Origin: Burkholderia sp. Ac-20365
GTDB lineage: Bacteria > Pseudomonadota > Gammaproteobacteria > Burkholderiales > Burkholderiaceae
Length of the DNA stretch: 64,000 bases
Direction: 5' to 3'
NCBI RefSeq assembly: GCF_017104715.1
Contig: NZ_JAAGPI010000002.1
Coordinates: 372,001-436,000 of the forward strand
The translations under genes and the position numbers were made by a program. Numbering within the stretch: the first letter of the stretch is position 1; each line of letters begins with the position of its first letter. The notes beneath the pieces are model-generated. The model was not told the DNA's origin, searched no databases, and worked only from the letters and a program-made list of their open reading frames with translations. Shown here piece after piece: positions 1 to 8,545 of the stretch.

Positions 1-495
1 TCGCTGCCGGAAGCGCTAAAACGCGCAGGCGCGCTCGACTGGTCGAAGGCCGTCGATGAACTGCGCGACGTCGAACGCATGATCGTGATCGGCCGTGGTC
101 TCGGTCTCGCGATCGCGCAGGAAGCGGCGCTGAAGCTGAAGGAAACCTCGGGCATCCAGGCCGAAGCGTTTTCGAGCGCCGAAGTGCGTCACGGTCCGAT
201 GGAACTGATCGATCGTGACTATCCGCTACTGGTGTTCGCACCGCGCGGACCGGAACAGGCGGGCCTGCTGCAGCTCGCGCGCGACATGCAGGCGCGCGGT
301 GCACGCGTGCTGCTCGCCGCCGATCCGGCCGATGTCCCCGAAGCCACCTTGCCACTCGTATCGACGGCGCACGCGGCGCTCGATCCGATTGCCGCAATCC
401 TTTCTTTCTACGTGATGGCTGCCGGCCTTGCCGCCGCCCGCGGACGCAACCCTGATGCGCCGCGCCATCTGATGAAAGTCACCGAAACTCACTGA
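1..495 (+). CDS. SIS-domain amino-sugar isomerase/deaminase (3' part)
   Basis: The frame is open from the first base, so the 5' end lies outside the window; about 164 C-terminal residues are present. The visible part is the second sugar-isomerase (SIS) domain, with the GRGLGLAIAQEAALKLKE and SSAEVRHGPMELID motifs seen in the GlmS isomerase half and in NagB-II/AgaS-type enzymes. It lies 37 bases upstream of the fused GlcNAc PTS enzyme and the GlcNAc transporter. From that context it is probably the SIS-type glucosamine-6-phosphate deaminase (NagB-II) that converts GlcN-6-P to fructose-6-P in the cytoplasm. It carries no glutaminase domain in the visible part, but the missing N-terminus means GlmS cannot be excluded from this fragment alone. 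Context makes the catabolic enzyme more likely. Confidence 0.85.
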   Translation, partial: SLPEALKRAGALDWSKAVDELRDVERMIVIGRGLGLAIAQEAALKLKETSGIQAEAFSSAEVRHGPMELIDRDYPLLVFAPRGPEQAGLLQLARDMQARGARVLLAADPADVPEATLPLVSTAHAALDPIAAILSFYVMAAGLAAARGRNPDAPRHLMKVTETH

Positions 496-532
496 TCGAG
501 ATATTCAGATGCGACGTGTCGAGGAGTCCCGT

Positions 533-3097
533 TTGAAGAGCCATTCCGAAGGCCATTTTGTCCTGCTCGCGCCGATGACGGGTCCCGTCGTCCCGCTCGC
601 GAAGGTGCCCGACCCGGTGTTTTCGGGCGGCATGTTCGGCGACGGCATCGGTATTGATCCGCTGGAAGGCAAGCTCGTCGCACCGTGCGACGGCGTCGTG
701 ATGCATCTGGCGCGTACCGGCCACGCTGTCACGATCACGACGGAAGAAGGCGCTGAAATCCTGCTGCATATCGGTATCGACACGGTCGAGCTGAACGGCA
801 AGGGCTTCGCACCGATGATCGAACAAGGCGCGAAAGTGCGCGCCGGCGATGTGCTGATCGAGTTCGATCAGGACGCGGTTGCGCGTCAGGCGCCGAGTCT
901 CGTGTCGGTGATCGCGATTGCCAATTCCGATGCGTTCGAAATCGTCGAGCGCGCGGAGAGCGGCAAGCTCACGGCGGGCCAGTCGCCGCTGCTGACGCTG
1001 CGTGTGCGCGATGGCGCGGCTGTGGCTGCATCGCGCGAAGCGTCGAGTGTCACGGAAGAAGCGCGTCAGACCATCGTGCTTGAGCATGCCGGCGGTTTGC
1101 ATGCGCGTCCCGCAGCGCGTGCGCGTGAAGCGGCACGCGGTCTCGATGCGCGCGTCGAAGTGCGTTTCGAAGGCAAGAAGGCGGCGATCGAAAGCGTCGT
1201 CGGCTTGCTTGGCCTGGGCGCGGGGCAGGGCGCGACGGTGGAAATCGTCGGTATCGGCGCGCAGGCGTCGGCGGCCGTTGACGCCGTCGTGCACGAACTG
1301 ACGCGCGAGGCGCATGGCGAAGCGGAAGAAAAACCGGCACGCCAGATGTCACCGGCGCCTGTCACGGTGACGCCGTCGACGAGCGGTGAAGCGCTCCCGC
1401 CGAACACGCTTGCAGGCGTGTGCGCGGCGCCCGGCATCGCGGTCGGCAAACTGGTTCGCTGGGACGATGCCGACATCGATCCGCCGGAAACGACGAGCAA
1501 CACGTCCGCCGCCGAAAGCCGCGCGCTCGACAAGGCCATCGCCGCCGTCGACGCCGAACTGAACACGACCGTGCGCGATGCGTCGCAACGCGGCGCGCAT
1601 GGCGAAGCGGGCATTTTCGCGGTGCACCGCGTGCTGCTCGAAGACCCGACGCTGCTCGACGCCGCGCGCGATCTGATCAGCCTCGGCAAGAGCGCGGGCT
1701 TCGCGTGGCGCGAGGCGATTCGCGCGCAGATCGGCGTGCTGTCGAAAGTCGACGATGCGCTGCTCGCCGAACGTGCCGCCGATCTGCGCGATCTGGAAAA
1801 GCGCGTGCTGCGCGCGCTCGGTTACTCGAACGCGGCATCGCGCTCGCTGCCGGATGAAGCCGTGCTGAGCGCCGACGAATTCACACCGTCGGATCTGTCG
1901 ACGCTGGATCGCAAGCGCGTCACGGCGCTCGTGATGGCGCGCGGCGGCGCGACGTCGCACGCGGCGATCATCGCGCGTCAGGCGGGCATTCCCGCGCTGG
2001 TCGCAATGGGCGATGCGTTGCTCAGGATCGCGGACGGCACTCAGGTGGTCGTCGATGCATCGGCGGGACGTCTGGAATATGCGCCGAGCGCGCTCGATGT
2101 CGAGCGTGCGCGCAACGAGCGTCAGCGTCTGGCAGGCGTGCGCGAAGCGAATCGCCGCACGTCGCAGCAAGCTGCCGCTACGAGCGATGGCCGCGCAATC
2201 GAAGTCGCCGCGAACATCGCGACGCTCGAAGACGCGACCACCGCCGTCGACAACGGCGCAGACGCCGTCGGCCTGTTGCGTACCGAACTGCTGTTCATCC
2301 ATCGCCAGGCTGCGCCGACTGTCGATGAACATCGCCAGAGCTATCAGGCGATCGTCGAAGCGCTGCAAGGCCGCACGGCGATCATCCGTACGCTCGATGT
2401 CGGCGCGGACAAGGAAGTCGATTATCTGACGCTGCCGCCGGAACCGAACCCGGCGCTTGGCCTGCGCGGCATCCGTCTCGCGCAGGTGCGCCCGGATCTG
2501 CTCGATGACCAGCTGCGCGGCCTGCTTGCGGTTCAGCCGCTCGGCAAGGTCCGCATCCTGTTGCCGATGGTGACCGACGTGGGTGAACTCGTGCGTCTGC
2601 GCAAGCGTATCGACGAACTCGCTGCCGAAGCGGGCCGCACGGAAAAGATCGAAGTCGGCGTGATGATCGAAGTGCCGTCGGCGGCGCTGCTGGCCGATCA
2701 ACTGTCGAAGCACGCGGATTTCCTGTCGATCGGCACCAACGATCTCACGCAATACACGCTCGCGATGGACCGCTGCCAGCCCGATCTCGCCGCTCAGGCG
2801 GATGGCCTGCACCCGGCCGTGCTGCGGCTCGTTGCGGCGGCCGTGCAGGGCGCCGAAAAGCACGGCAAGTGGGTCGGTGTATGCGGCGCGCTCGCTGGCG
2901 ATCCGCTCGCAGCGCCGCTGCTCGTCGGCCTCGGCGTGACGGAACTGTCCGTCGACCCGGTATCCGTGCCTGGCATCAAGGCGCGTGTACGCAAACTCGA
3001 TTATCAGCTGTGTCGTCAGCGAGCCCAGGATGCGCTGGCGCTCGAATCGGCACAAGCGGTAAGAGCCCTGAGCCGCGAAGTCTGGCCGCAAGACTGA
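533..3097 (+). CDS. nagF: fused PTS EIIA-HPr-EI (multiphosphoryl transfer protein)
   Basis: Cytoplasmic phosphotransfer protein that carries phosphate from PEP to the GlcNAc transporter encoded next. Three PTS modules are joined: a glucose-type EIIA domain (LLHIGIDTVELNGKGF, phospho-His about residue 79), an HPr domain (GGLHARPAAR, His about 190) and a full Enzyme I (GGATSHAAIIARQAGIPALV, His about 476, then the PEP-binding barrel). The HPr part keeps a serine at the regulatory position (IESVVGLLGLG, about 221), the site HPr kinase would use. The start is chosen at TTG 533 because GAGGAG lies 6 nt before it; an in-frame ATG at 509 with a weaker site would add 8 residues. It lies between the SIS gene and nagE and is probably co-transcribed with them. 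Confidence 0.93.
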   Translation: MKSHSEGHFVLLAPMTGPVVPLAKVPDPVFSGGMFGDGIGIDPLEGKLVAPCDGVVMHLARTGHAVTITTEEGAEILLHIGIDTVELNGKGFAPMIEQGAKVRAGDVLIEFDQDAVARQAPSLVSVIAIANSDAFEIVERAESGKLTAGQSPLLTLRVRDGAAVAASREASSVTEEARQTIVLEHAGGLHARPAARAREAARGLDARVEVRFEGKKAAIESVVGLLGLGAGQGATVEIVGIGAQASAAVDAVVHELTREAHGEAEEKPARQMSPAPVTVTPSTSGEALPPNTLAGVCAAPGIAVGKLVRWDDADIDPPETTSNTSAAESRALDKAIAAVDAELNTTVRDASQRGAHGEAGIFAVHRVLLEDPTLLDAARDLISLGKSAGFAWREAIRAQIGVLSKVDDALLAERAADLRDLEKRVLRALGYSNAASRSLPDEAVLSADEFTPSDLSTLDRKRVTALVMARGGATSHAAIIARQAGIPALVAMGDALLRIADGTQVVVDASAGRLEYAPSALDVERARNERQRLAGVREANRRTSQQAAATSDGRAIEVAANIATLEDATTAVDNGADAVGLLRTELLFIHRQAAPTVDEHRQSYQAIVEALQGRTAIIRTLDVGADKEVDYLTLPPEPNPALGLRGIRLAQVRPDLLDDQLRGLLAVQPLGKVRILLPMVTDVGELVRLRKRIDELAAEAGRTEKIEVGVMIEVPSAALLADQLSKHADFLSIGTNDLTQYTLAMDRCQPDLAAQADGLHPAVLRLVAAAVQGAEKHGKWVGVCGALAGDPLAAPLLVGLGVTELSVDPVSVPGIKARVRKLDYQLCRQRAQDALALESAQAVRALSREVWPQD

Positions 3098-3206
3098 TTG
3101 CGCTTGCGTCGCAAACAGTCCGAATAGCCAGCTTCGTCAGCTCGACATTTCAACCAGCATGTAAAGCAATTACGCAACTACACGAGACAAAGGAGTGGAG
3201 GTATCA

Positions 3207-4970
3207 ATGGATGGAAATCCGTTTCTGAAGATTCAGCGCCTTGGCCGCGCACTGATGCTGCCAATCGCGGTGTTGCCCGTCGCCGGCCTTCTGCTGCGCC
3301 TCGGTCAGCCCGATGTGTTCAACATCAAGATGATCGCCGACGCGGGCGGCGCGATCTTCGACAACCTGCCGCTCCTGTTCGCGATCGGCGTCGCTGTCGG
3401 CTTCGCGAAGGACAATAACGGCGTTGCGGCGCTGGCGGGCGCGATCGGCTATCTGATCGAAGTCGCTGTGATGAAGGACATCAACGACAAGCTCAACATG
3501 GGCGTGCTGTCGGGGATCATCGCCGGTATCGTCGCGGGGATGCTGTACAACAGGTACAAGGACATCAAGCTGCCCGATTACCTCGCGTTCTTCGGGGGCA
3601 AACGCTTCGTGCCGATTGTCACGGGGGTGGCGTGTCTGGTGTTAGGCATCGTGTTCGGCTACGCGTGGGGTCCTGTTCAGGGCGCCATCGACGCAGCCGG
3701 CCACTGGCTGACGACGGCAGGCGCAGTCGGCGCATTCGTGTTCGGTCTGCTGAACCGTCTGCTGCTGGTGACGGGTCTGCATCACATCCTGAACTCGCTC
3801 GCGTGGTTCGTGTTCGGCTCGTTCACGCCGCCGGGCGGCGCCGCTGTGACGGGCGACCTGCACCGCTTCTTCGCTGGCGATCCGACAGCGGGCACGTTCA
3901 TGACGGGCTTCTTCCCGGTCATGATGTTCGGTCTGCCCGCAGCGTGTCTGGCGATGTATCACGAAGCACCGAAAGATCGTCGCGCGATGATCTTCGGCCT
4001 GCTGTTCTCGATGGCGCTGACCTCGTTCCTGACGGGCGTGACCGAGCCGATCGAATTCAGCTTCATGTTCCTCGCGCCGGTGCTGTACGCGATCCACGCG
4101 GTGCTGACGGGCCTGTCGCTCGCCATCTGTACGGCGCTCGGCATCAAGCTCGGCTTCACGTTCTCGGCGGGCGCGATCGACTACGTGCTGAACTACGGCC
4201 TGTCGACGAAGGGCTGGGAAGCGATCCTGATCGGCCTCGCGTATGCGGTCGTGTACTACGGTCTGTTCCGCTTCTTCATCCGCAAGTTCAACATGGCGAC
4301 GCCGGGCCGCGAGCAGGAAACGCCTGAAGTCGCGAACGAGTCGTTCTCGTCGGATGGTTTCGTTGCGCCGGTCGCGGGTGCGGCGGCAGCGACGGGCACG
4401 CGGGCGCAGCGCTATATCGCGGCGCTGGGCGGTGCGGCGAATCTGTCGGTGGTCGATGCGTGCACGACGCGTCTGCGTCTGTCGGTAGTCGATTCGGAGA
4501 AGGTGTCGGAGAACGAACTGAAGTCGGCCGGCGCGCGCGGCGTGTTGAAGCGCGGTGGCGGCAACGTGCAGGTGATCATCGGACCGGAAGCGGACATCAT
4601 CGCCGATGAAATCCGTACGACGATCGCGAGTGGTGGCTCGGTTGCGGCTGCTCCGGCTGCTGCTGCGTCAGCTGCTAAACCGGCTGCTCCGGCTTCGGCA
4701 CCTGTTGCTGCAACCGGCAACGGTCCACTCGATCCGGATCCGCTGCGCTGGCTCGCCGTGTTCGGCGGCGCGACCAATGTCGTCGCGCTGGAAGCGGTGG
4801 CGGCGACGCGTCTGCGCATCGTCGTGCGCGATCCGTCGGCTGTGGATCGTCAACGTCTCGATACGCTGAGCGTCGCTTGGGTATCGACGGATACGTTCCA
4901 CATCGTCGTCGGCGAAGATGCGCTGCGTTACGCGCAGCAACTGTCGACGCGTCTGACGGCTACGGCCTGA
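3207..4970 (+). CDS. nagE: N-acetylglucosamine PTS transporter EIICB
   Basis: Inner-membrane permease that imports and phosphorylates N-acetylglucosamine. Residues 1 to about 370 form the glucose-family EIIC membrane domain (FLKIQRLGRALMLPIAVLPV at the start; HHILNSLAWFVFG; GVTEPIEFSFMFLAPVLYAI). An EIIB domain follows, with the phospho-cysteine in DACTTRLRLSV at about Cys419. A low-complexity Ala/Pro linker then leads to a second EIIB-like domain (about 505-587) in which the Cys position is Ala (EAVAATRLRIVV, about residue 532). The start is ATG 3207, 6 nt after AGGAGTGGAG; a GTG at 3195 lies inside that ribosome site. EIIA, HPr and EI are supplied by the fusion protein upstream. The gene ends 35 bases before a strong terminator. 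Confidence 0.95.
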   Translation: MDGNPFLKIQRLGRALMLPIAVLPVAGLLLRLGQPDVFNIKMIADAGGAIFDNLPLLFAIGVAVGFAKDNNGVAALAGAIGYLIEVAVMKDINDKLNMGVLSGIIAGIVAGMLYNRYKDIKLPDYLAFFGGKRFVPIVTGVACLVLGIVFGYAWGPVQGAIDAAGHWLTTAGAVGAFVFGLLNRLLLVTGLHHILNSLAWFVFGSFTPPGGAAVTGDLHRFFAGDPTAGTFMTGFFPVMMFGLPAACLAMYHEAPKDRRAMIFGLLFSMALTSFLTGVTEPIEFSFMFLAPVLYAIHAVLTGLSLAICTALGIKLGFTFSAGAIDYVLNYGLSTKGWEAILIGLAYAVVYYGLFRFFIRKFNMATPGREQETPEVANESFSSDGFVAPVAGAAAATGTRAQRYIAALGGAANLSVVDACTTRLRLSVVDSEKVSENELKSAGARGVLKRGGGNVQVIIGPEADIIADEIRTTIASGGSVAAAPAAAASAAKPAAPASAPVAATGNGPLDPDPLRWLAVFGGATNVVALEAVAATRLRIVVRDPSAVDRQRLDTLSVAWVSTDTFHIVVGEDALRYAQQLSTRLTATA

Positions 4971-5003
4971 GGTTCGTCGCGGCCGGAGTGAATCGACGGC
5001 CAT

Positions 5004-5035
5004 GAAAAACCGGCGCCCCGCGGGGCGCCGGTTTT
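5004..5035. terminator. intrinsic terminator between nagE and cydX
   Basis: A perfect GC-rich hairpin (AAAACCGGCGCCCC facing GGGGCGCCGGTTTT) is flanked by A and T runs, so it can serve both nagE on the plus strand and the convergent cyd operon. Confidence 0.9.
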
Positions 5036-5038
5036 CGT

Positions 5039-5170
5039 TTACCGCTTGTCTGTGCGGCTATCGGTGTTGGCGTCGGGATCGACGGCGTTATTCGCTTCCA
5101 GCCACATCACGTTGATGATGCCGAACGCGAGCGCAAGACCAATACCGAGAATCCAGCTGAAATACCACAT
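5039..5170 (-). CDS. cydX: cytochrome bd oxidase small subunit CydX
   Basis: A 43-residue single-pass membrane protein beginning MWYFSWILGIGLALAFGIIN and continuing VMWLEAN, the typical CydX/CbdX sequence. CydX is the small accessory subunit needed for stable, active bd-type quinol oxidase. It is the last gene of the minus-strand cydP-cydA-cydB-cydX cluster, 35 bases after cydB. The ATG at 5170 is preceded by a purine-rich GAGGAGC ribosome site. Its hydrophilic tail (DPDANTDSRTDKR) ends at a TAA beside the shared terminator. Length and sequence match the family well. Confidence 0.93.
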   Translation of the reverse strand: MWYFSWILGIGLALAFGIINVMWLEANNAVDPDANTDSRTDKR

Positions 5171-5205
5171 GGTTTGCTCCTCGTTGCGCGCTTGATTCGG
5201 TTGTG

Positions 5206-6342
5206 TCAGTACATCGAATGATGGTTCTGTTCGATTACGTCGGCCGTGACCTTGCCGCGCATCACGCGATACACCCAGCTGGTGTAGATCAGTATCAGCG
5301 GCAGGAAGACGATCACGGCGATCAGCATGATCTGCAATGTCATCTGGCTTGAAGTCGAATCCCATACGGTGAGGCTGCTGCGTCCATCGAGCGACGACGG
5401 CATGATGAACGGAAACATCGAGAACCCCGCCGTCAGGATCACGCCGATCACCATCAGCGACGTCGACAGAAACGCCGTGCGCTCGAAGCGCGAGCTCGCC
5501 AGCAAAAGCGCGAGCACGCCGCCGACAATGCCCGCGACGGGCGCCGCGACCATCCATGGATACGTTGCATAGTTGGTCAGCCACAAACCCGGCGCGCCGA
5601 TCACGTTTTTCAGCAGCGGATTCGCAACCGTATCGAGCGGCGCGGGCTCGGAAATCTGATAGCCGCCGATCAGCGTCGCGATCAGCACGCCAGCAATCAG
5701 AAACAGCGCGACCGCGACGAGCGATGCAATACGCAACGCCATCGAAGCGCGCCGCGCGACGATACCGTCCGTTTTCATCTTCACGAACGCCGCGCCGTGC
5801 GCGGCCAGCATCGACACGCTGACCAGGCCGCACACCAACGCGAACGGATTGAGCAGCGCCCAGAAGCTGCCCTGATAGGTGACGCGCAGATCCTGATCGA
5901 ACTGGAACGGCACGCCTTGCAGCAGATTGCCGAATGCCACGCCGAACACCAGCGAAGGCACGAAGCCGCCGACGAACAGCGCCCAGTCCCAGGCGGTGCG
6001 CCAGCGCAGGTCATCGCGCTTGCCGCGATAGTCGAAGCCGACCGGGCGGAAGAATAGCGAGAACAGCACGAGCAGCATCGCGAAGTAGAAGCCCGAGAAC
6101 GAGGCGGCATACACGAGCGGCCACGCGGCGAACATCGCGCCGCCAGCCGTGATCAGCCACACCTGGTTGCCTTCCCACGTCGCGCCGACCGTGTTGATGA
6201 CGATGCGCCGCTCGGCATCCGTCTTGCCGATAAACGGCAGCAGAATTGCCGCGCCCATGTCGAAGCCGTCGGTGAGGGCGAAGCCGATCAGCAGCACGCC
6301 GACGAGCACCCACCAGATCAGTTTGAGGGTTGCGTAGTCCAT
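5206..6342 (-). CDS. cydB: cytochrome bd ubiquinol oxidase subunit II
   Basis: 378-residue polytopic inner-membrane protein, the second large subunit of bd-type terminal oxidase, which oxidises ubiquinol and reduces oxygen to water with high affinity. The N-terminus ([20 protein letters not shown] followed by GFDMG) is the CydB signature, as are [15 protein letters not shown] and [15 protein letters not shown]. Several hydrophobic helices follow through to the C-terminus. It lies 39 bases downstream of cydA and 35 bases upstream of cydX on the minus strand, so it is part of a single operon. Confidence 0.96.
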   Translation of the reverse strand: MDYATLKLIWWVLVGVLLIGFALTDGFDMGAAILLPFIGKTDAERRIVINTVGATWEGNQVWLITAGGAMFAAWPLVYAASFSGFYFAMLLVLFSLFFRPVGFDYRGKRDDLRWRTAWDWALFVGGFVPSLVFGVAFGNLLQGVPFQFDQDLRVTYQGSFWALLNPFALVCGLVSVSMLAAHGAAFVKMKTDGIVARRASMALRIASLVAVALFLIAGVLIATLIGGYQISEPAPLDTVANPLLKNVIGAPGLWLTNYATYPWMVAAPVAGIVGGVLALLLASSRFERTAFLSTSLMVIGVILTAGFSMFPFIMPSSLDGRSSLTVWDSTSSQMTLQIMLIAVIVFLPLILIYTSWVYRVMRGKVTADVIEQNHHSMY

Positions 6343-6381
6343 AGCGTTAGATCCTCATCGTTTTCATGCGATCGATGCCGC

Positions 6382-7980
6382 TCATGCAGCCGTGTTCGCG
6401 CCGACCGTCGGCTTCACGGTCTGTTCGTGGTGATACCGCCCCGTATGCAGCGACGAAGGCCCGAGCCGCGCGTACTTGAACATCAGCGTGATCTCGATGA
6501 TGAAGAGCGCCGTGTAGAACACCACGAAGCCCGCCAGACTCAGATATAGGTCGCCGGCCGTCAGGCTCGACGCTGAAAGCGATGTCGGCAGAATGCCCGC
6601 GATGGTCCACGGCTGGCGGCCGAGTTCGGCGACAATCCAGCCGAATTCCGCCGCCAGCCACGGCAGCGGAATCGCCCACACGGCCCAGCGCAGGAACCAT
6701 CGGCGGCTGCCGCGCAGCAGCGAGCGTTGCGCGCAGAAGAAGAACGCGAGCAGGAAGGTCGCGAGGAACAGGATGCCGAGGCCGACCATCAGCCGAAACG
6801 ACCAGAACACGGGCAGCACGGGCGGCACGGTTTTCTTCGCGGCCTGCTTGATCTGCTCGGCGGAGGCGTCGGTGACGTTCGGCGTGAACTGTTTGAGCAA
6901 CAGGCCGTAGCCGAGATCGTGCTTGTGGGCATCGAATTCGGCGTGCGTGGCGTCGCTCGCATCGCCCTGCTTGATCTTCTGCAACGCGGCGTACGCGAGC
7001 ATGCCGTTGCGAATCCGGTCCTCATTGCGCGCCATCAGGTCCTTGAGGCCAATGACGGGCTCATCGAGCGAACGCGTCGCGATGATGCCGAGCGCGTATG
7101 GCACGCGCAGTGCGTAGTCGGTGCGTTCTTCCTGCTGGTTCGGAATGCCGATAATCGTGAACGGCGCGGGCGGCGGCGCGGTTTCCCATTCGGATTCGAT
7201 CGCGGCGAGCTTCATCTGCTGCACTTCGCCTGTGGTGTAGCCCGATTCGTCGCCGAGCACGATCACGCACAAGGTGGACGCGAGCCCGAAGCCGGCCGCG
7301 ATGGCGAACGAGCGCAGCGCGAAGTCGATATCGCGCCGCTTGAGCAGATACCACGACGACAGCCCGAGTACGAACATCGACGCCGTCACATATCCCGCCG
7401 ACACCGTATGCACGAACTTCACCTGCGCGACAGGGTTGAAGATCACGGCAAACAGGCTCGACAACTCCATGCGCATCGTTTCGTAATTGAACTCTGCGCC
7501 GACCGGGTTGTTCATCCAGCCGTTGGCAATGAGAATCCACAGCGCCGACAGGTTCGAGCCGAGCGCAACGAGGAACGTGACCCCCAGATGCTGGACGCGC
7601 GACAGCCGGTTCCAGCCGAAGAAGAACAGACCGACGAAAGTCGATTCGAGAAAGAACGCCATCAGCCCTTCGACGGCAAGCGGCACGCCGAAAATATCGC
7701 CGACGTAATGCGAGTAGTACGACCAGTTGGTGCCGAACTGGAACTCGAGCGTGAGGCCGGTGGTGACGCCCATCGCGAAGTTGATGCCGAACAGCTTGCC
7801 CCAGAACTGCGTCATGTCCTTGTAGATCTGCTTTCCGGTCATCACGTAGACGCTTTCCATGATGACGAGCAGCCACGACAGCCCGAGCGTCAGCGGCACG
7901 AACAGGAAGTGATAGAGCGCCGTGACGGCGAATTGCAGGCGAGAAAGTTCGACGACGTCGCTAGCGGGCATGGTTGTCAC
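6382..7980 (-). CDS. cydA: cytochrome bd ubiquinol oxidase subunit I
   Basis: 532-residue haem-bearing subunit of bd oxidase. It starts with the conserved ELSRLQFAVTALYHFLFVPL segment, which includes the N-terminal His ligand region, followed by ITLGLSWLL-like helices, GVTTGLTLEFQFGTNWSYYS and GLMAFFLESTFVGLFFFGWN. The periplasmic quinol-binding Q-loop covers roughly residues 250-380 (SEWETAPPPAPFTIIGIPN) and looks like the short-loop form. The start codon overlaps the end of cydP by 20 bases, pointing to translational coupling. Expression probably comes from the promoter near 8380-8407. Confidence 0.96.
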   Translation of the reverse strand: MTTMPASDVVELSRLQFAVTALYHFLFVPLTLGLSWLLVIMESVYVMTGKQIYKDMTQFWGKLFGINFAMGVTTGLTLEFQFGTNWSYYSHYVGDIFGVPLAVEGLMAFFLESTFVGLFFFGWNRLSRVQHLGVTFLVALGSNLSALWILIANGWMNNPVGAEFNYETMRMELSSLFAVIFNPVAQVKFVHTVSAGYVTASMFVLGLSSWYLLKRRDIDFALRSFAIAAGFGLASTLCVIVLGDESGYTTGEVQQMKLAAIESEWETAPPPAPFTIIGIPNQQEERTDYALRVPYALGIIATRSLDEPVIGLKDLMARNEDRIRNGMLAYAALQKIKQGDASDATHAEFDAHKHDLGYGLLLKQFTPNVTDASAEQIKQAAKKTVPPVLPVFWSFRLMVGLGILFLATFLLAFFFCAQRSLLRGSRRWFLRWAVWAIPLPWLAAEFGWIVAELGRQPWTIAGILPTSLSASSLTAGDLYLSLAGFVVFYTALFIIEITLMFKYARLGPSSLHTGRYHHEQTVKPTVGANTAA

Positions 7981-8233
7981 CTCGGGTCGAAGGCGGCGTT
8001 GGGGCGGACGCGGGCACCGACAGCAGTGCCTCGGCGACCTGCGCAGGCGGCAGCGACATGTTCTGCGCCTGCGGATGATTGAAGAAAGCGAACTTGAGCG
8101 CGAACAGCAGCGCGAATTTGATCGCGAGCACGATCAGGATGTCGCGTGCGAAGGTCGGTCCGCGGGCCCACGCGACGATCCGGCTTGCGAGCGTGCGGCG
8201 TGAAGGATTCCTATGATTGATCGTGATGGCCAT
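7961..8233 (-). CDS. cydP: small cyd-operon membrane protein CydP
   Basis: 90-residue protein with one hydrophobic helix (DILIVLAIKFALLFALKFAF, about residues 31-50) after a basic N-terminus and before a soluble Pro/Ala-rich tail. It sits immediately upstream of cydA and overlaps it by 20 bases. It resembles the CydP family, a putative small subunit or assembly factor of bd oxidase in betaproteobacteria. The ATG at 8233 is chosen because the similarity begins there; the reading frame stays open further upstream but gives a poor, basic sequence. Function is inferred from family and position. Confidence 0.8.
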   Translation of the reverse strand: MAITINHRNPSRRTLASRIVAWARGPTFARDILIVLAIKFALLFALKFAFFNHPQAQNMSLPPAQVAEALLSVPASAPTPPSTRGDNHAR

Positions 8234-8378
8234 GTTCGATCGGCAACGACATCGCGCCGGTCGACCCGGCAGGATCCAGTACGCATAAGCTGCAGCACTG
8301 GCGCGTGCATAACCATTGTAGGAATGGCCTGACGGACAACCCCGCGTCATCGTGTCGCGAGTCGGCCCGGTTCCTTCA

Positions 8379-8407
8379 CTAATAAGTCTTGTCTTGCGTG
8401 AGGTCAA
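8379..8407 (-). promoter_or_regulatory. putative sigma-70 promoter of the cyd operon
   Basis: On the minus strand, TTGACC is followed after 17 bases by TATTAG, a fair match to -35 and -10 boxes with ideal spacing, about 145 bases before the cydP start. The stretch 8234-8458 holds no gene. A symmetrical FNR/ANR-type site is not clear: TTGACCTCACGCAA is only a half match. Confidence 0.45.
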
Positions 8408-8458
8408 GCCAATGTCTCGACGTTGACTCGATTCGACGCAATATTTGACGACGCGCAA

Positions 8459-8490
8459 TAAAAAACCCTGCCTTCTTGCGAAGGGCAGGG
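8459..8490 (-). terminator. rpoH terminator
   Basis: On the minus strand, after rpoH, the stem CCCTGCCCTT/AAGGCAGGG (one bulged base) is followed by a run of six T. It separates rpoH from the cyd promoter region. Confidence 0.85.
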
Positions 8491-8545
8491 TTTCTGTCAG
8501 ATACGGGCGCCGACGGTGGCCGGCACTCCCGCTGCTTCTCTAACG

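Noticed and set aside
1349..3091. 580-codon open frame on the minus strand
   Set aside because: Antisense to the conserved Enzyme I part of the fused PTS protein; Arg-rich with no domain.
6727..8082. 451-codon open frame on the plus strand
   Set aside because: Antisense to cydA and cydP, both well supported.
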